The notes beneath the pieces are model-generated. The model made no database searches. It had not been told where the DNA came from and saw only the letters and a program-made list of their open reading frames with translations. The position numbers and the translations under genes were made by a program. Source: Limnohabitans_A sp048020265 (GTDB lineage: Bacteria > Pseudomonadota > Gammaproteobacteria > Burkholderiales > Burkholderiaceae_C). From it: a stretch of DNA of 64,000 bases. Below are positions 24,344 through 33,900 of this stretch, in pieces; the first letter of the stretch is position 1, and each line of letters starts with the position of its first letter. Location: NCBI RefSeq assembly GCF_048020265.1, contig NZ_CP171843.1, positions 2,976,001 through 3,040,000 of the forward strand. The letters are read 5' to 3'.

Positions 24344-25345
24344 ATGCACAGCACCGACATCGACGTCATCCGCACCGCCCTCGAATGGCAAAGCCGGGGC
24401 CACCGCGTGGTCATGGGCACGGTGGTGCGAACCTGGGGTTCGGCGCCTCGTCCGCCGGGCTCGCTCATGGTCATCCGGGGCGATGGCCAAGTGGCCGGCT
24501 CGGTCTCGGGCGGCTGCATCGAAGACGATCTGATCCGCCGCGTGGCCGCTGGCGAGCTGGCGCTGCGCATGCCGGAGGCCACCATCTACGGGCAGACCGC
24601 CGAAGAAGCGCGCCGCTTTGGCCTGCCCTGCGGCGGCACGGTACAGGTGGTGCTGGAGCCGCTGTCGCCTCAATCGCAACTGCGCGAATTGCTGGTGCTG
24701 ATCGAGCAACACCAGCGCGTGGAGCGCCGTCTGGACATGGCCACAGGCCTGGTGCGCATGAGTGCCGCCACCGCAGGCGACAAGCTGCAGTTTGACGGAC
24801 AGAGCCTCACCACGGTGCATGGTCCACGCTTGCGCTTGCTGATCATCGGCGGCGGGCAGCTTTCGCGTTATCTGGCTGCCATGGCTGTGATGCTGGACTA
24901 CCAGGTCACGGTCTGCGAGCCGCGCTCTGAATACCATGAAGGCTGGGAAGCGATGGCTGGTGTGACGCTGTCCACCCAGATGCCCGACGATTTGGTGTTG
25001 GCCATGCGTCTGGACCATAACAGTGCCGTGGTGGCCGTCACGCATGACCCCAAGCTCGACGACCTGGCGCTGATGGAAGCGCTTCGCACACCCGCTTTTT
25101 ATGTCGGCGCTTTGGGCTCGCTGCACAACAACGCGCAGCGCCGCAAGCGCTTGTTGGCGTTTGATTTGAGCGAAGCCGAGGTGCGCCAGTTGCATGGTCC
25201 GGTAGGCTTGAACCTGGGTGCACTGACGCCCCCTGAAATCGCCATGAGCATCGTGGCTGAGATGACCGCCATGCGCCGTGGCGTGGACCTGAGCCAAGCG
25301 CTCAGCAATTGGGAAGGCTCCAAGACTGTGTGCGGCTTGGTGTAA
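24344..25345 (+). CDS. XdhC/CoxF-type maturation factor for molybdenum hydroxylases
   Basis: This is a 333-residue protein. The N-terminal XdhC domain has GSAPRPPGSLMVIRGDGQ followed by GSVSGGCIEDDLI, whose Cys is implicated in cofactor binding. The C-terminal Rossmann domain has LLIIGGGQLSRYLAAMAV and the family motif AFYVGALGS. Proteins of this family bind and sulfurate molybdenum cofactor and insert it into xanthine dehydrogenase-like enzymes. It follows the MobA-like gene by 12 bases, making a two-gene maturation operon whose client enzyme must be encoded elsewhere. It is convergent with the TauE/SafE gene, with a six-base gap. Confidence 0.88.
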   Translation: MHSTDIDVIRTALEWQSRGHRVVMGTVVRTWGSAPRPPGSLMVIRGDGQVAGSVSGGCIEDDLIRRVAAGELALRMPEATIYGQTAEEARRFGLPCGGTVQVVLEPLSPQSQLRELLVLIEQHQRVERRLDMATGLVRMSAATAGDKLQFDGQSLTTVHGPRLRLLIIGGGQLSRYLAAMAVMLDYQVTVCEPRSEYHEGWEAMAGVTLSTQMPDDLVLAMRLDHNSAVVAVTHDPKLDDLALMEALRTPAFYVGALGSLHNNAQRRKRLLAFDLSEAEVRQLHGPVGLNLGALTPPEIAMSIVAEMTAMRRGVDLSQALSNWEGSKTVCGLV

Positions 25346-25351
25346 TCGGGT

Positions 25352-26095
25352 TCAAGCCCGGACAACGTCCAGGATCAACTTCAGCGAAATCAGCAGCAAG
25401 CCCATTTGCACCCATTTGAAGAACCAGTCGTCGGCGATTTTGCGTGTCAGGTAAGCGCCCACCACGGTGCCCACCAGGGCAAACGGGATCAGCACCAGTG
25501 CGCCCGTCAGTTCCTTGGGGCCATAGGGCTGCAGCAGGTGGTAAGGCCCCAGTTTGGCCAGGTTGATGACGGCAAAAAACAAAGTCGAGGTGCCGGCAAA
25601 CACCAGTTTGGGCAGTTGTTGGGGCAGCAGGTAAACCTGAAACGGTGGGCCACCCGCATGCGAGATGAAGCTGGTAAAACCGGACAAACTGCCCCACAGA
25701 AGTCCCTTTCGCCAGTTGGCTGGCCTTGGCGCTTGCGCGGTGTTGCGCTTGCGCCAGGCGTTGATCACAAAGCCCACGCCCATGAGGCCGATCATCATTT
25801 TCACGGCCGTGTCGGATACCAGCGAGGCGGTGAGCCAACCCACCAACACACCGCCCACGCCAGCCGGAACGAGGATTTTCAGGTTGATGGCGCTGAAATT
25901 TTTGCGGTACAACCACAGCCCCACCATGTCAGAGATGATGTAGATAGGCAGCAACATCACGACCGCTTTGACCGGGGACATGAACAGCGAAAGAATGGGC
26001 ACGGACAGCATGCCCACCGTGGGCAATCCGCCTTTCGACAAACCCACCATGGCCGCAGCCAGGCCCGCCCACATCAGGTAATGAAGATCATCCAT
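25352..26095 (-). CDS. TauE/SafE (TSUP) family permease
   Basis: This is a 247-residue integral membrane protein with about eight hydrophobic segments in two homologous halves. VGLSKGGLPTVGMLSVPILS in the first half and GFTSFISHAGGPPFQVYLLP in the second are the conserved TSUP repeats. The family exports sulfite, sulfoacetate and other organic anions. It is the last gene of the threonate operon, 27 bases after otnI, so it might handle a threonate-related acid, but that is only inferred from position. No terminator is seen in the six bases separating it from the convergent xdhC-like gene. Confidence 0.88.
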   Translation of the reverse strand: MDDLHYLMWAGLAAAMVGLSKGGLPTVGMLSVPILSLFMSPVKAVVMLLPIYIISDMVGLWLYRKNFSAINLKILVPAGVGGVLVGWLTASLVSDTAVKMMIGLMGVGFVINAWRKRNTAQAPRPANWRKGLLWGSLSGFTSFISHAGGPPFQVYLLPQQLPKLVFAGTSTLFFAVINLAKLGPYHLLQPYGPKELTGALVLIPFALVGTVVGAYLTRKIADDWFFKWVQMGLLLISLKLILDVVRA

Positions 26096-26122
26096 CGCAG
26101 CTCAAGGCGCAGCGTCTTGGAT

Positions 26123-26956
26123 TCACAGATATGGACGCGCCCAGTCCAGACCGCGTGAGGTACCGCCCGCAGTGGCATCGGCCGGGTTGTACTCACAACC
26201 GATCCAGCCATCCCAGCCGCATTCGGCCGACACCTTGTCAATGACCTGGAAGATGTGCGTCCAGTTCACCTCGCCCGTGCCCGGCTCGTGGCGGTTGGGC
26301 ACTTCGGCGATCTGGAAATGTCCCACCCGGCCCGTGGGCAGATACTGGGCGATCTTGGCGCTCAAGTCGCCCTCGACGATCTGGCAATGGAACAGGTCCA
26401 TTTGCACTTTCACATTCGAAGCTCCCACGGCCTGCACGATGCGGTGCGCGTGGTCCTGGCGGTTGAGGTGAAAGCCCGGCACGCTGCGCGTGTTGATCGG
26501 CTCGACCAGCACATCGCGCCCGGCCTTGGCGGCTTCGACAGCGGCCCATTGCAGGTTGCCGATGAGTGTGGCGTCAGCCGCTTCAGGGCTGACCCCCTCG
26601 GCCCGCAGGCCCACCATGGCGTGGATGCGTGGGCAGTTCAGTGCCTCGGCATACACCAGGGCTTGCGCAAAGCCGGTGCGAAACTCGGCTTCGCGCCCGG
26701 GCACGCTGGCCGTGCCCCGTTGGCCCGTTTCCCAAGCCTTGCCAAAGCTGTCGGTATCGGTGCCGCCCGGCGGGGCGTTGAACAACACTTGCTGCAAGCC
26801 GTTGGCCTTCAGGCGGGCGGCCAGTTCTTGCGCAGGAAAGGCATAAGGAAACAAATACTCCACCGCTTTGAAACCGTCTTTGGCCGCGGCTTCAAAGCGG
26901 TCCAGAAACGGCAGATCGGGGTACATCATCGAGAGGTTGGCGGCAAAACGGGGCAT
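26123..26956 (-). CDS. otnI: 2-oxo-tetronate isomerase (hydroxypyruvate isomerase family)
   Basis: This is a 277-residue TIM-barrel isomerase of the Hyi family. The opening MPRFAANLSMMYPDLPFLDR and the internal FNAPPGGTD are characteristic. Metal-binding residues are in DVLVEPINTR (Glu), QMDLFHCQI (Asp, His) and WIGCEYNP (Glu). In the threonate pathway OtnI converts 2-oxo-tetronate to 3-oxo-tetronate. Hydroxypyruvate isomerase itself has the same fold, but the neighbours LtnD, OtnK and OtnC make OtnI the better call. It sits 32 bases downstream of otnC. Confidence 0.88.
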   Translation of the reverse strand: MPRFAANLSMMYPDLPFLDRFEAAAKDGFKAVEYLFPYAFPAQELAARLKANGLQQVLFNAPPGGTDTDSFGKAWETGQRGTASVPGREAEFRTGFAQALVYAEALNCPRIHAMVGLRAEGVSPEAADATLIGNLQWAAVEAAKAGRDVLVEPINTRSVPGFHLNRQDHAHRIVQAVGASNVKVQMDLFHCQIVEGDLSAKIAQYLPTGRVGHFQIAEVPNRHEPGTGEVNWTHIFQVIDKVSAECGWDGWIGCEYNPADATAGGTSRGLDWARPYL

Positions 26957-26988
26957 GGGTTTCTTTCAACGGGGATTGGCGTTGGTGT

Positions 26989-27654
26989 TTACCAGCGTGC
27001 GCCAAAGACTTGGCGCAGTTCGTCCAGTTCGCTGGCGTGCAGGGGGGGCGTGTGGGCTTGCAGCTGCATCAGCTGTGCAGTTTCTTCCAGCTCTTCGAGC
27101 GTGGCCATGGCGGCGGCGGGCGTGTCGTGCCACACATTGGGCCCCAGGCGGGAGAGCATCACGGCGCGGATGGGCGTGCCGCGAGCGGCATATTGGCGGA
27201 CCAAGTCGGCCACTTCTAGCGCGACATCGGGACTGCCCGGGCGGTGGTAAGGCACCAGTGGCACATGGCCGACCTTCATCACAAAGTAGGGCGTGATGGG
27301 CGGCAGCAATTCGGGGCCTTGAGCGTTCAGGCTGAGGGCCACGCAGTGCGTGCTGTGCGTGTGGATCACGCAGCGCGTGTCGGTATCCGTCTCGCACGCT
27401 GCGGCATAAATCTGGCGGTGCAGGGCGATGGTTTTGCTGCCTTTGTCGCCGCTGACTTGCTTGCCTTGCACATCGAGTTTGGCCAGGCGTGCCGGGTCCA
27501 GAAAACCCAGGCACGCGTCGGTGGGCGTGATGAGGAAGCCGTCGTCCAGGCGCACGCTGATGTTGCCTGCCGTGGCGTGCACATAGCCGCGCTCGAACAG
27601 GCTGCGGCCCACGCGGCAAATCTCTTCGCGGGCTTGGGTTTCGGTGATGCTCAT
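26989..27654 (-). CDS. otnC: 3-oxo-tetronate 4-phosphate decarboxylase (class II aldolase family)
   Basis: This is a 221-residue cytoplasmic zinc enzyme. HATAGNISVRLDDGFLITP (from residue 26) is the substrate and phosphate-binding loop of class II aldolases, and HTHSTH (98-103) provides zinc-binding histidines. It should decarboxylate 3-oxo-tetronate 4-phosphate to dihydroxyacetone phosphate and carbon dioxide, the last step of threonate breakdown. The ATG at 27654 overlaps the otnK stop by four bases (ATGA). An in-frame extension upstream to 28011 lies wholly inside otnK and is not real. Confidence 0.9.
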   Translation of the reverse strand: MSITETQAREEICRVGRSLFERGYVHATAGNISVRLDDGFLITPTDACLGFLDPARLAKLDVQGKQVSGDKGSKTIALHRQIYAAACETDTDTRCVIHTHSTHCVALSLNAQGPELLPPITPYFVMKVGHVPLVPYHRPGSPDVALEVADLVRQYAARGTPIRAVMLSRLGPNVWHDTPAAAMATLEELEETAQLMQLQAHTPPLHASELDELRQVFGARW

Positions 27655-28910
27655 GCCAAGACTGTAAAGGCTTTGGTGAAGAAGTCCTCGGTGCCAAAGT
27701 TGCCCGATTTGAGCGTGATGTGCACACCGGAGGGCGCATGGCACCAGGGCACACCCGGGTCGATCTGCGGGCCGATTTGTAGCTGCGCGATGCCCAGCGC
27801 CTGCACACAAGCGCCCGAGGTTTCGCCCCCCGCCACCACCAGTTGCTTCACACCCAGATCGACCAAACCACGCGCCACGGCGGCCAGCGCGTGTTCCACC
27901 AAAGCACCCGCCTCGGCCACGCCCAGCTGTGCCTGCACGGCTTTCACCGCATCGGGCTCGGCGGTGGAGTAAACCAGCACAGGGCCATCCTTCAAGAGCG
28001 GCGCGGCCCACGCCAGCACCTGCTGCACCACGGCGTCACTTTGGCCATGCATCAAGCTGGCGGGGTCAATGGCCCGAGCGGGCCGACCAGTGGCTTTGAA
28101 ATGCGCCACCTGCGCGTTGGTGGCCACAGAGCAGCTGCCCGAGACGACTGCTTGGAGGCCACTGGCCGCAGGCAACTGGCTCGCTTGCAGCGAAGGCTTC
28201 AGGCCAAAGTTGGCGGGCAGGCCAATGGCCACGCCCGAGCCGGCGGTGACGAGCGGCATGCCCTTCAGGGCAGGCCCGAGCAGGTGCAAGTCGTCGTTGC
28301 TGGTCGCGTCCACCACGGCCACGCCCACGCCTTCGGCGCGCAGCGCGGCGATGCGTTCGCGAATCGCCGCTTCGCCCTGTGCCACGGTTTTGTAGTCGAT
28401 CAAGCCCACCTTGCGCTTGGTTTGCGCTTGCATCACACGCACCAAGTTAGCGTCGGTCATGGGTGTGAGCGGGTGGTTTTGCATGCCCGACTCGTTCAGC
28501 AGCACATTGCCTGCAAACAGGTAACCCTTGAACACGGTGCGGCCGTTGTCCGGAAAGGCCGGGGTGGCGATGGTGAAGTCTGTGCCCAGTGCGTCCATCA
28601 GCGCTTCGGTCACCGGGCCGATGTTGCCTTCGGGCGTGCTGTCAAAGGTCGAGCAGTATTTGAAATAAATTTGCTGTGCCCCTTGCGCCTGCAACCACTT
28701 CAAAGCGTCAAGCGATTGGGCGATGGCATCGGCCGCCGCAATGGTGCGTGACTTGAGCGCCACCACCACCGCGTCCACCTCGGCGGCCAGGGGCTCTGTG
28801 GGCACACCGATGGTCTGCACCACCCGCATGCCCGAGCGCACCAGGTTGTTGGCCAGGTCCGTTGCACCTGTGAAGTCGTCTGCAATACAACCCAGCTTCA
28901 ACGCGCTCAT
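27651..28910 (-). CDS. otnK: 3-oxo-tetronate kinase
   Basis: This 419-residue member of the four-carbon acid sugar kinase family (formerly DUF1537) phosphorylates 3-oxo-tetronate at C4. The N-terminal GCIADDFTGATDLANNLVRS is the hallmark motif. SGSCSVATNAQVAHF and VAGGETSGACVQALGIAQLQ belong to the substrate and ATP-binding regions. It ends with DPGVPW and KSGNFG motifs conserved in the family. It overlaps ltnD and otnC by four bases at each end, so the three enzymes are translated as one unit. Confidence 0.92.
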   Translation of the reverse strand: MSALKLGCIADDFTGATDLANNLVRSGMRVVQTIGVPTEPLAAEVDAVVVALKSRTIAAADAIAQSLDALKWLQAQGAQQIYFKYCSTFDSTPEGNIGPVTEALMDALGTDFTIATPAFPDNGRTVFKGYLFAGNVLLNESGMQNHPLTPMTDANLVRVMQAQTKRKVGLIDYKTVAQGEAAIRERIAALRAEGVGVAVVDATSNDDLHLLGPALKGMPLVTAGSGVAIGLPANFGLKPSLQASQLPAASGLQAVVSGSCSVATNAQVAHFKATGRPARAIDPASLMHGQSDAVVQQVLAWAAPLLKDGPVLVYSTAEPDAVKAVQAQLGVAEAGALVEHALAAVARGLVDLGVKQLVVAGGETSGACVQALGIAQLQIGPQIDPGVPWCHAPSGVHITLKSGNFGTEDFFTKAFTVLA

Positions 28911-29806
28911 GCTTTCCCCTTCGGCAATTCAATGCCCGGGAAAATCTTGATGACGGCGCTGTCGTCTTCTTTGGCAAATCCCGCAGTGCTGGCCTGCATG
29001 AACATCTGGTGCGCGGTGCTCGACAGCGGCAGCGGGAACTTGCTGGCCCGCGCCATGTCCAGCACGATGCCCAGATCCTTCACAAAAATATCCACGGCTG
29101 AGAGTGGCGTGTAGTCGGCCGCCAGCACATGGGCCATGCGGTTTTCAAACATCCAGCTGTTGCCCGCGCTGTTCGTGATCACCTCGTACAAAGCGGCCGG
29201 GTCCACGCCTTCGCGCAGGCCCAGCGCCATGGCTTCGGCCGCAGCAGCAATGTGCACGCCCGCCAGCAGCTGGTTGATGATCTTGACTTTGCTGCCAGCG
29301 CCCGCGCTGTCGCCCAGCTTGTAGACCTTGGCGGCCATGGCGTTCAAAAAGGGCTCGGCCAATGCATAAGCCTGGGGCTTGCCTGCCGTCATCATGGTCA
29401 TCTGGCCGGATGCGGCCTTGGCCGCGCCGCCCGAGATGGGTGCGTCCACGTAACGCAGGCCCATGGCTTCAAGACGCGCCTCCAAAGCCACTGACCAATT
29501 CGGGTCCACGGTGGAGCACATCACGAACACGCTGTCGGGTTTCATGCTGGCTGCGCAACCGGGGTTGGTGCCGTCGCCAAACAGCACGCTCTCGGTCTGC
29601 GCGGCATTCACCACGACAGACACGATCACATCGCACGCCTCGCCCAGAGAGGCCAGCGTGTCGTGTGCCACACCACCGCCAGCGGCAAAGGCCGCAGCGA
29701 CTTCGCGACGCACATCAAACACCTGCACCGTGTGCCCGGCGCGGCGCAGCGATGCGGCCATGCCCGAGCCCATGGCCCCCAAACCGATCAATCCGACTGT
29801 GCTCAT
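28907..29806 (-). CDS. ltnD: L-threonate dehydrogenase
   Basis: This is a 299-residue NAD-dependent beta-hydroxyacid dehydrogenase. GLIGLGAMGSGMAASLRRAG binds NAD, DAPISGGAAKAASGQMTMM is the substrate-binding signature, and VKIINQLLAGVHIAAAAEAM carries the catalytic Lys. Its four-base overlap with otnK and the presence of otnC and otnI identify it as LtnD, oxidising L-threonate to 2-oxo-L-threonate, as opposed to 3-hydroxyisobutyrate or tartronate-semialdehyde enzymes of the same family. It begins ten bases after the Bug receptor gene. Confidence 0.9.
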   Translation of the reverse strand: MSTVGLIGLGAMGSGMAASLRRAGHTVQVFDVRREVAAAFAAGGGVAHDTLASLGEACDVIVSVVVNAAQTESVLFGDGTNPGCAASMKPDSVFVMCSTVDPNWSVALEARLEAMGLRYVDAPISGGAAKAASGQMTMMTAGKPQAYALAEPFLNAMAAKVYKLGDSAGAGSKVKIINQLLAGVHIAAAAEAMALGLREGVDPAALYEVITNSAGNSWMFENRMAHVLAADYTPLSAVDIFVKDLGIVLDMARASKFPLPLSSTAHQMFMQASTAGFAKEDDSAVIKIFPGIELPKGKA

Positions 29807-29816
29807 CTTCGTTCTT

Positions 29817-30791
29817 TCAATCCAGGTTGATCTTGGCGTAGGCCGCGACTTTTTTCCATTGCGTCATATCGGCTTGCATGAAGCTGGCCATACCTTGGGC
29901 GTTCACCCAGGTCGGCTCGGCACCGGCCTTCTGGATGGCTGCCTGAACTTCGGGCTGTTTGGCCACGCGTTCCAGGGCTTGTTCCAGTTTTTGCGCCACT
30001 GGTGCAGGCAAGCCCGCTGGCGCGGCCAGGCCAAACCAGGCAAACACCTGGTAACCCTTGACGCCGGCCTCTTCCATGGTGGGCACACCCGGCAAGGCGC
30101 TGCTGCGCTGGGGCGTGGTCACGGCCAGGGCTTTGAGCTTGCCGCCGTTGATCAGGCCCAGGGCCGAGGGCAGGTTGTCAAACATCATGCTGACCTCGTC
30201 GGCCATCACCGCCGTCAGGCCAGCCGCCGCACCCCGGTAGGGGATGTGCGTGATGAACAAGCCAGATTGGCTTTTGTAAAGCTCGGCGCTCAGGTGCAAG
30301 GAGGTGCCTTGGCCGTTGGACGCGTAATTGAGCTGACCAGGCTTGGCTTTGATGCGGGCACTCAGGTCGGCCACGCTCTGGATGCCCGATGCGGGGTTGA
30401 CCACCAGCACATTGGGCACGCGGCCCAGCAGGCCGACCGGCACGATTTGCTCAGGCTTGTAGGGCAGCTTGGCATACAGCGCAGGGCTGATGGTGAGCGG
30501 TGGCGACGCCATCAACAGCGTGTAGCCGTCGGCTGCCGCACGGGCCGCTTCGGCCGCACCCAGGTTGCCGCCTGCCCCCGGCTTGTTGTCGATCACGATG
30601 GGCTGCCCCAACTCCTGCGCCAACTTGGGCGCCACCAAACGGGCCATGTTGTCGATCAAGCCTCCCGGCGGGAAGGGCACCACCAGTTTGATGGGGCGAG
30701 CCGGCCAGGCCTGCGCCCATGCGGTGGTGGCCCAAAAGGGCGTGATGGCCACCAAAGCAGCGGCCGCTGCGATCCAGTTTCTGCGTTGCAT
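29817..30791 (-). CDS. Bug/TctC-family solute receptor, threonate operon
   Basis: This is a 324-residue periplasmic binding protein. A signal peptide (MQRRNWIAAAAALVAITPFW, cleaved near AWAQA) is followed by the family start WPARPIKLVVPFPPGGLID and the conserved GAGGNLGAAEAARAAADGYT. These receptors bind small carboxylates and deliver them to TctAB permeases or act as sensors. It is the first gene of the threonate operon, so threonate or a related sugar acid is the likely ligand. TctA and TctB membrane subunits are absent from the window, making it an orphan receptor as is common in Burkholderiales. A CAGGAG site precedes the ATG. Confidence 0.92.
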   Translation of the reverse strand: MQRRNWIAAAAALVAITPFWATTAWAQAWPARPIKLVVPFPPGGLIDNMARLVAPKLAQELGQPIVIDNKPGAGGNLGAAEAARAAADGYTLLMASPPLTISPALYAKLPYKPEQIVPVGLLGRVPNVLVVNPASGIQSVADLSARIKAKPGQLNYASNGQGTSLHLSAELYKSQSGLFITHIPYRGAAAGLTAVMADEVSMMFDNLPSALGLINGGKLKALAVTTPQRSSALPGVPTMEEAGVKGYQVFAWFGLAAPAGLPAPVAQKLEQALERVAKQPEVQAAIQKAGAEPTWVNAQGMASFMQADMTQWKKVAAYAKINLD

Positions 30792-30811
30792 GGTTGTCTC
30801 CTGATGGAAAA

Positions 30812-30852
30812 ATTGATCAGGTCATCATACAAATTTTGCTCGGTTTTGGAAA
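30812..30852 (-). promoter_or_regulatory. Promoter and possible operator of the threonate operon
   Basis: On the minus strand TTTCCA (30847-30852), a 17-base spacer and TATGAT (30824-30829) form a credible sigma-70 promoter; initiation would be near 30817. Around the -10 box, AAAATT and AATTTT arms enclose TGTATGATGACCTGATC, a GntR-operator-like arrangement. No regulator gene is present beside the operon, so the factor is unknown. Confidence 0.45.
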
Positions 30853-30930
30853 GAGGATGCGAGCCGGTCTGCTTTTGAATGCTTAAGTCGACCCGTGCGG
30901 GCCACTGGGTTCGCTGAATTTCGCCCGTCA

Positions 30931-30963
30931 CATCAGAGGCCGCTTTCAAAGCGGCCTCTGATG
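30931..30963. terminator. 16-bp perfect hairpin downstream of the giant gene
   Basis: CATCAGAGGCCGCTTT pairs perfectly with AAAGCGGCCTCTGATG around a single-base loop (in practice a slightly larger loop). It begins 18 bases after the stop of the 25.6-kb gene and lies upstream of the threonate promoter, insulating the two units. No T-tract follows on either strand, so it may be an RNA 3'-end stabiliser as much as a terminator. Confidence 0.6.
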
Positions 30964-30980
30964 CGTCAGCAAGCCGATGG

Positions 30981-33900
30981 TCACATGAGGTGCAATTGAC
31001 TCAAGGCGATGCGTTGGTCTGTCAGCAGCTTCAAATACATGTCGCTGTTGCTTGGGTAGACGTCCAAGACTCGACCGTCCTCATGGGTGGCCCCTGTCGT
31101 TGTCCAGGCGGCGTTGCTAGCGGAGTCCGTGCGCTCATCGAACAAAACCTGCTCATCACGGTCGCTCAGCACCTGGAGTTGTTGCAAGTTCAGGTTCAGC
31201 TCGGTCAGCGTTTCGAAGGCGAATGCCGCATCGGACGCCACCAGCGTGCTGCCGTCAGTCATCTCGGCCGTGGTGCGGCCGGCTTCGGTCACACCCGTGG
31301 ACGGATCGCGGGCAATGCCGTCGCTGTGGAGGTGGACGGCCTTGATGCCCAGGTCGCTCAGGCTGCAGAATTCGCCCGCATCACTCACGCCGCTGCCGTT
31401 GGCGTCTTGCCAAACGCCGAACTCGGCAAACTTCGCGTCTTGTGCATTGAAGACACCGTCGTCGTTGCTGTCAAAGGCCATGCGCAAACCTTCCAAGTCG
31501 GTGCGGCCACCGTACAGGGTGAAGGCGTACTGGCTGACGTCGGTCACCACACCATCGCCAAACTTGTTCCACACCAGCACGCCGTCCTCGCGGGCGGCCC
31601 AGGCGCTGAAGTCCAGCTTGCCATCGGTGTTCACGTCCATCAACTGCTGGGTGTAGCCGATGGTGCTGTCGCGGTTCAGGTCGAACACGATGGGGGCTAT
31701 GTTGAGGCCGACGCTCACGTCATTGGCCACGAACACCTGTGAGTTCGAAGCCGCGTTGGTGTAGACGTTGTACGTGGCGCCGTCAGCACTGACCGTGCCG
31801 CTGGATGCCCACACCCCAACCGTACCTTTCAGGTTCAGCACATCGTTACTGCCGCCTTCGACCACCAGCTGGTGGTACTGCATGGTGCTGCTCAGCGTGT
31901 AGGTGCCATTTATCCAGGTGCGAGCGTCTTCGCTCAGGCCCTGGTGAATGGTGTCAAAGCCGGCCATGTCGTTCACATCACGCGCCGTCAGTGTCAGCGT
32001 GTTGACTTGCCCGTTGGTGGCCCCCAGGTCGATGCGCTCGATGCTGTTGATGCGGCTGGTGCTCATACCACCCATGCTGTCGATGTGGGTGATGGTGCTC
32101 AGGTCCAGATCCGCGCTGCCGTCCAGGCGCAGTGTGTCGTAACCGGTGCCGCCGTCCACAAACGCCCTGGCAGTGCCGGTGTTGATGCCCAGGTTGCTCA
32201 CATCATCGGCGGTCAGCACGATCGTGTCGTTGCCACGCCCTGCGCTGAAGCGGTCCAGGCCGCCGCCGCCCGTCAGGGTGTCGGCGCCGTCGGAGCCCAT
32301 CACCAGCTCGTCCATGAGGGTGCCGGTGCCGGCGGCCACGGAGCCTGTGAGGTAACTGGGGGCGCCATAGATTACATAACTGTTGCCCACTTGGTTGGTG
32401 CCGGCCAGATAGGCCGTCACGATCATGTCGTCGTAGCCGTCGCCATTGAGATCGCCCGCGTTGGACACTGAATTGCCCAAGTTGTCACTGGCTGACGCGC
32501 CATTGATGACAAAGCCGCCCTTACCCGTCACGAGGTCCGACGCATACACAGTGGTGTTGTCCGTTTTGCCATAGACCACGTAGATACGACCGGAATTGGT
32601 GCCATTGGCATTTGTCAAATTGGCCCCCACGACCACGTCTGCCAAGCCATCGCCATTGATGTCGCCGGCATACGAGACATCCCTGCCCAGCGATTCGCCA
32701 TTGGACAGGCTCGCAATTCGGAAGCCGGCCACGGTACTGCCCACCTGACCGAGGTTGACGGTGGTGCTTGCCAGGCTGTTTTTGCCGAAAATCACATAGG
32801 CATTGGAAGCAGCGCCATTACCGCGTGCGCCGATGATGAAGTCGGCAATGCCGTCGCCGTTGACATCCCCTGCCCCGGCTGATGAATCGGCAAACGTGTT
32901 GGAGGCCGCACCGTCGATGCGGAAGCCGCTGGTGCCCAAGCTGGCTACGCCGGCGGTGCCGGTGGTGTTGCGGCCAAACACCACAAAGCTCACGCCTTCT
33001 GTGAAGCCTGAACCCGAACCGCTGACGATGATGTCGGCCAGTCCGTCGCCATTGATGTCCCCCAGGTTGCCTACGCTGGCGCCAAAACCCGAGTTGCTGA
33101 AGCCCGTGGTCAGCGTCAGGCCATTGGTGCCCAGCGCATCCAGGCTGATGGTGGCCCCGCTGTAGTTGCGCTGGCTGTAGACCACAAAGGCTTTCTGGGC
33201 CGAAGACGCGCCAATCAGCAAATCGGCCAGGCCGTCGCCGTTGAAGTCGCCTGCCGTGCTCACATCGCTGCCTGCGGCCTGTGAGCCGGCGGTCATTTCG
33301 ATCACGTAGCCGTTGGTTCCCATGTTGGAGCTGAGCGTGATGGCCGAACCGCTTTCGCGGCCATACACCACATAAGCCCGGCCGCTGTTGTTGTTATCGC
33401 CCATGGAACCGACCACCAGATCGGCCAGTCCGTCGCCGTTGAGGTCGCCTGCGTAGTGCGCTGACACAGTCTTGTCGTTGGCAACGCCATCGGTCAGGAC
33501 AAAGCCCTGTGTTGCCGATATGGCGCTGAGGTTGGTGGGCATCAGGTTGCCCGAATTGCCAAACACCACATACACCTTGTTCTGGTTGATCGTGCTTTTG
33601 GCGTAGACCACCGTCACATCGTCGTAACCGTCACCGTTCACGTCGCCGGCATAGCTGACGTAAGAGCCGGCACCCAGCACCGCGTTGGTGGTGGAGAAGG
33701 TGGCCGGGGTGACCGGCGCCACATACGGGTCGTTGTTGTAGACCGTCATGGCCGCGCTCACCAGCACCTGCGAGCGGGTGCCCTCGTTTTGGTAGACCCA
33801 GTAGTTGGTGCTGCCGTTGCTGACCTGGCCCACATTGATCCAGCTGCCGTTGTCGATGGCCAGCAGCAGGGCGTCGTTGTCGTCGCCGTCCACCACCATC

